From NCBI GenBank assembly GCA_946490455.1, contig CAMLXE010000121.1, positions 1-5,909 on the forward strand: a stretch of 5,909 nt of DNA, written 5' to 3'. This DNA comes from an uncultured Desulfovibrio sp. Its GTDB lineage: Bacteria > Desulfobacterota > Desulfovibrionia > Desulfovibrionales > Desulfovibrionaceae. A program made the translations under genes and the position numbers. Shown here one piece after another: positions 4,942 to 5,909 of the stretch (position 1 is its first letter; each line of letters starts with the position of its first letter). Below the pieces are notes generated by a model. It searched no databases and had not been told where the DNA came from. It worked only from the letters and a program-made list of their open reading frames with translations.

Positions 4942-5909
4942 ACTATGATATCTTTATCGGGATACAGCAGGTAGTGGCATATGAGTCTGCAGGCACGCCA
5001 AACGTAACCCCACACCATTGTTGCAACAGGAGGTCAAGTCTTCCCTCTGAGTTCCACCGCTCTTCAACATATCCACCGGGCTATCTTTTATTCTCATCCA
5101 GCTTGGTCCACTATGATATGCATATTGTAGCGATGGTCTGTCGGAATATCTCTTCTGAAAAATAATATCGTATTCTCAATCAATACATTGAAAGATTCAT
5201 GTGCCGACTTAAGAAATTTTCCTCTATGCCAAGGTATGAGCACCCTGATATGACGGCATCATGACGTGCCCACTTACTGTCTATATAAAAGATATTGTCT
5301 CCTTTTATGGGGAATGACAGAACTATCTGCCGATAATCCTGATTTCCTATCTACCATGATTCAGCCAATTCTTTTTCATGCACGTTTCCGGAGCTGAAAT
5401 GGGGCTGGCATCATGGTGACAATTTTTCATATCGCCTTGGAGAACAAAATCAGCATTGATTATCTGTAACCTGCCATAGTGGTTGCAGGTCTGGAGGTAT
5501 TCTCGGGAACCAGCAGCTGAAAATAGTGCCGTAAGTCGATTGGCTGATGGAAAAATGGCAGGCAGGTAGAATGGAATCTTTCACCGAGAGAATTGGTGGC
5601 AATAAGGTTCAGCATTATGTAGGCGAGTCAACTTATGGAAGCAACCCTGGCGGGCCCTACAACCAGACTCCGATTTGATGAGTACCATTTGCCATCTCGA
5701 CCAAGTCTGGACAGCGGCTATGGGAATTATTGGGCTACAGGTAGAAAAGTCACAGATGCATATCCCATTCACTGCTCCATACCGGCCTGGCTGACTAAAC
5801 CCTTTCTGGAAATCCATACTTCTTTCTTATTGTTGTGTTATATCAACAAGTTCATAAAATATCTGCTTTACTTTCAACCAGCATGTCAGAAGCAAAGGAT
5901 ACAAGAATA
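4942..5909. other. Gene-poor stretch to the window end, no recognisable gene
   Basis: I see no recognisable gene, RNA gene or mobile element in these roughly 970 bases. Part of it is strongly AT-rich (5161-5220 is about 27% G+C). Medium-length open frames occur on both strands without a credible start or family: + 4926-5165, - 5175-4957, and - 5826-5350 broken by one TGA at 5581-5583. A + frame from ATG 5635 stays open to the window end (91 codons) but has no good ribosome site and no resemblance I recognise. Strong ribosome-site-like AGGAGG at 5027-5032 has no start codon at a usable distance. This looks like non-coding or decayed DNA, but a gene entering from the right edge cannot be excluded. 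Confidence 0.55.

Noticed and set aside
5027..5032. AGGAGG as a ribosome binding site
   Set aside because: No ATG, GTG or TTG lies within 5-12 bases downstream.
5111..5130. Near-palindrome around atatgcatat as an operator
   Set aside because: The perfect core is only 10 bases, it is AT-rich, and no gene or promoter lies next to it.
5469..5490. acctgc/gcaggt hairpin
   Set aside because: The 6-bp stem with a 10-base loop has no T-run and no adjacent gene, which is within chance for this length of DNA.

Overview
The window comes from a Gram-negative bacterium that makes lipid A. It carries the tail of a periplasmic cell-wall amidase gene, then skp(ompH)-lpxD-fabZ-lpxA, all on the + strand. Base composition is about even. 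The OmpH-like Skp, the tRNA with an encoded CCA end and the overall protein character fit a Desulfovibrio-like (Desulfovibrionota) lineage. That placement is an inference from family resemblance; the sequence does not prove it.

Layout. Positions 2-403 hold the C-terminal part of an N-acetylmuramoyl-L-alanine amidase. Positions 507-1064 encode a secreted Skp/OmpH chaperone, followed 4 bases later by lpxD (1069-2109). A 210-base gap then contains a striking structured element: a perfect 12-bp inverted repeat enclosing two smaller hairpins. fabZ (2320-2784) and lpxA (2781-3614) overlap by 4 bases. A tRNA-Thr(GGT) gene (3657-3732) and a strong intrinsic terminator (3742-3775) close this block.

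How the genes work together. LpxA and LpxD are the two acyltransferases that place R-3-hydroxyacyl chains on the UDP-glucosamine precursor of lipid A. FabZ draws on the same 3-hydroxyacyl-ACP pool for fatty acid elongation, so the cluster sets the balance between lipid A and phospholipid. Skp escorts outer-membrane proteins across the periplasm, and the amidase remodels peptidoglycan. The block is therefore an envelope-building locus.

Positions 3776-5909 (about 2.1 kb, more than a third of the window) contain no recognisable conventional gene and are visibly AT-richer than the lpx block. Within it, 4523-4941 looks like a possible miniature transcription unit: a GC-rich hairpin over a 15-codon ORF, two consecutive in-frame 45-codon ORFs that both begin Met-Leu-Thr (the second ending in a membrane-like segment), and a terminator-like 13-bp hairpin. 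The rest appears to be non-coding or decayed DNA. The best candidates for something undescribed are the lpxD-fabZ leader structure and this small-ORF unit.
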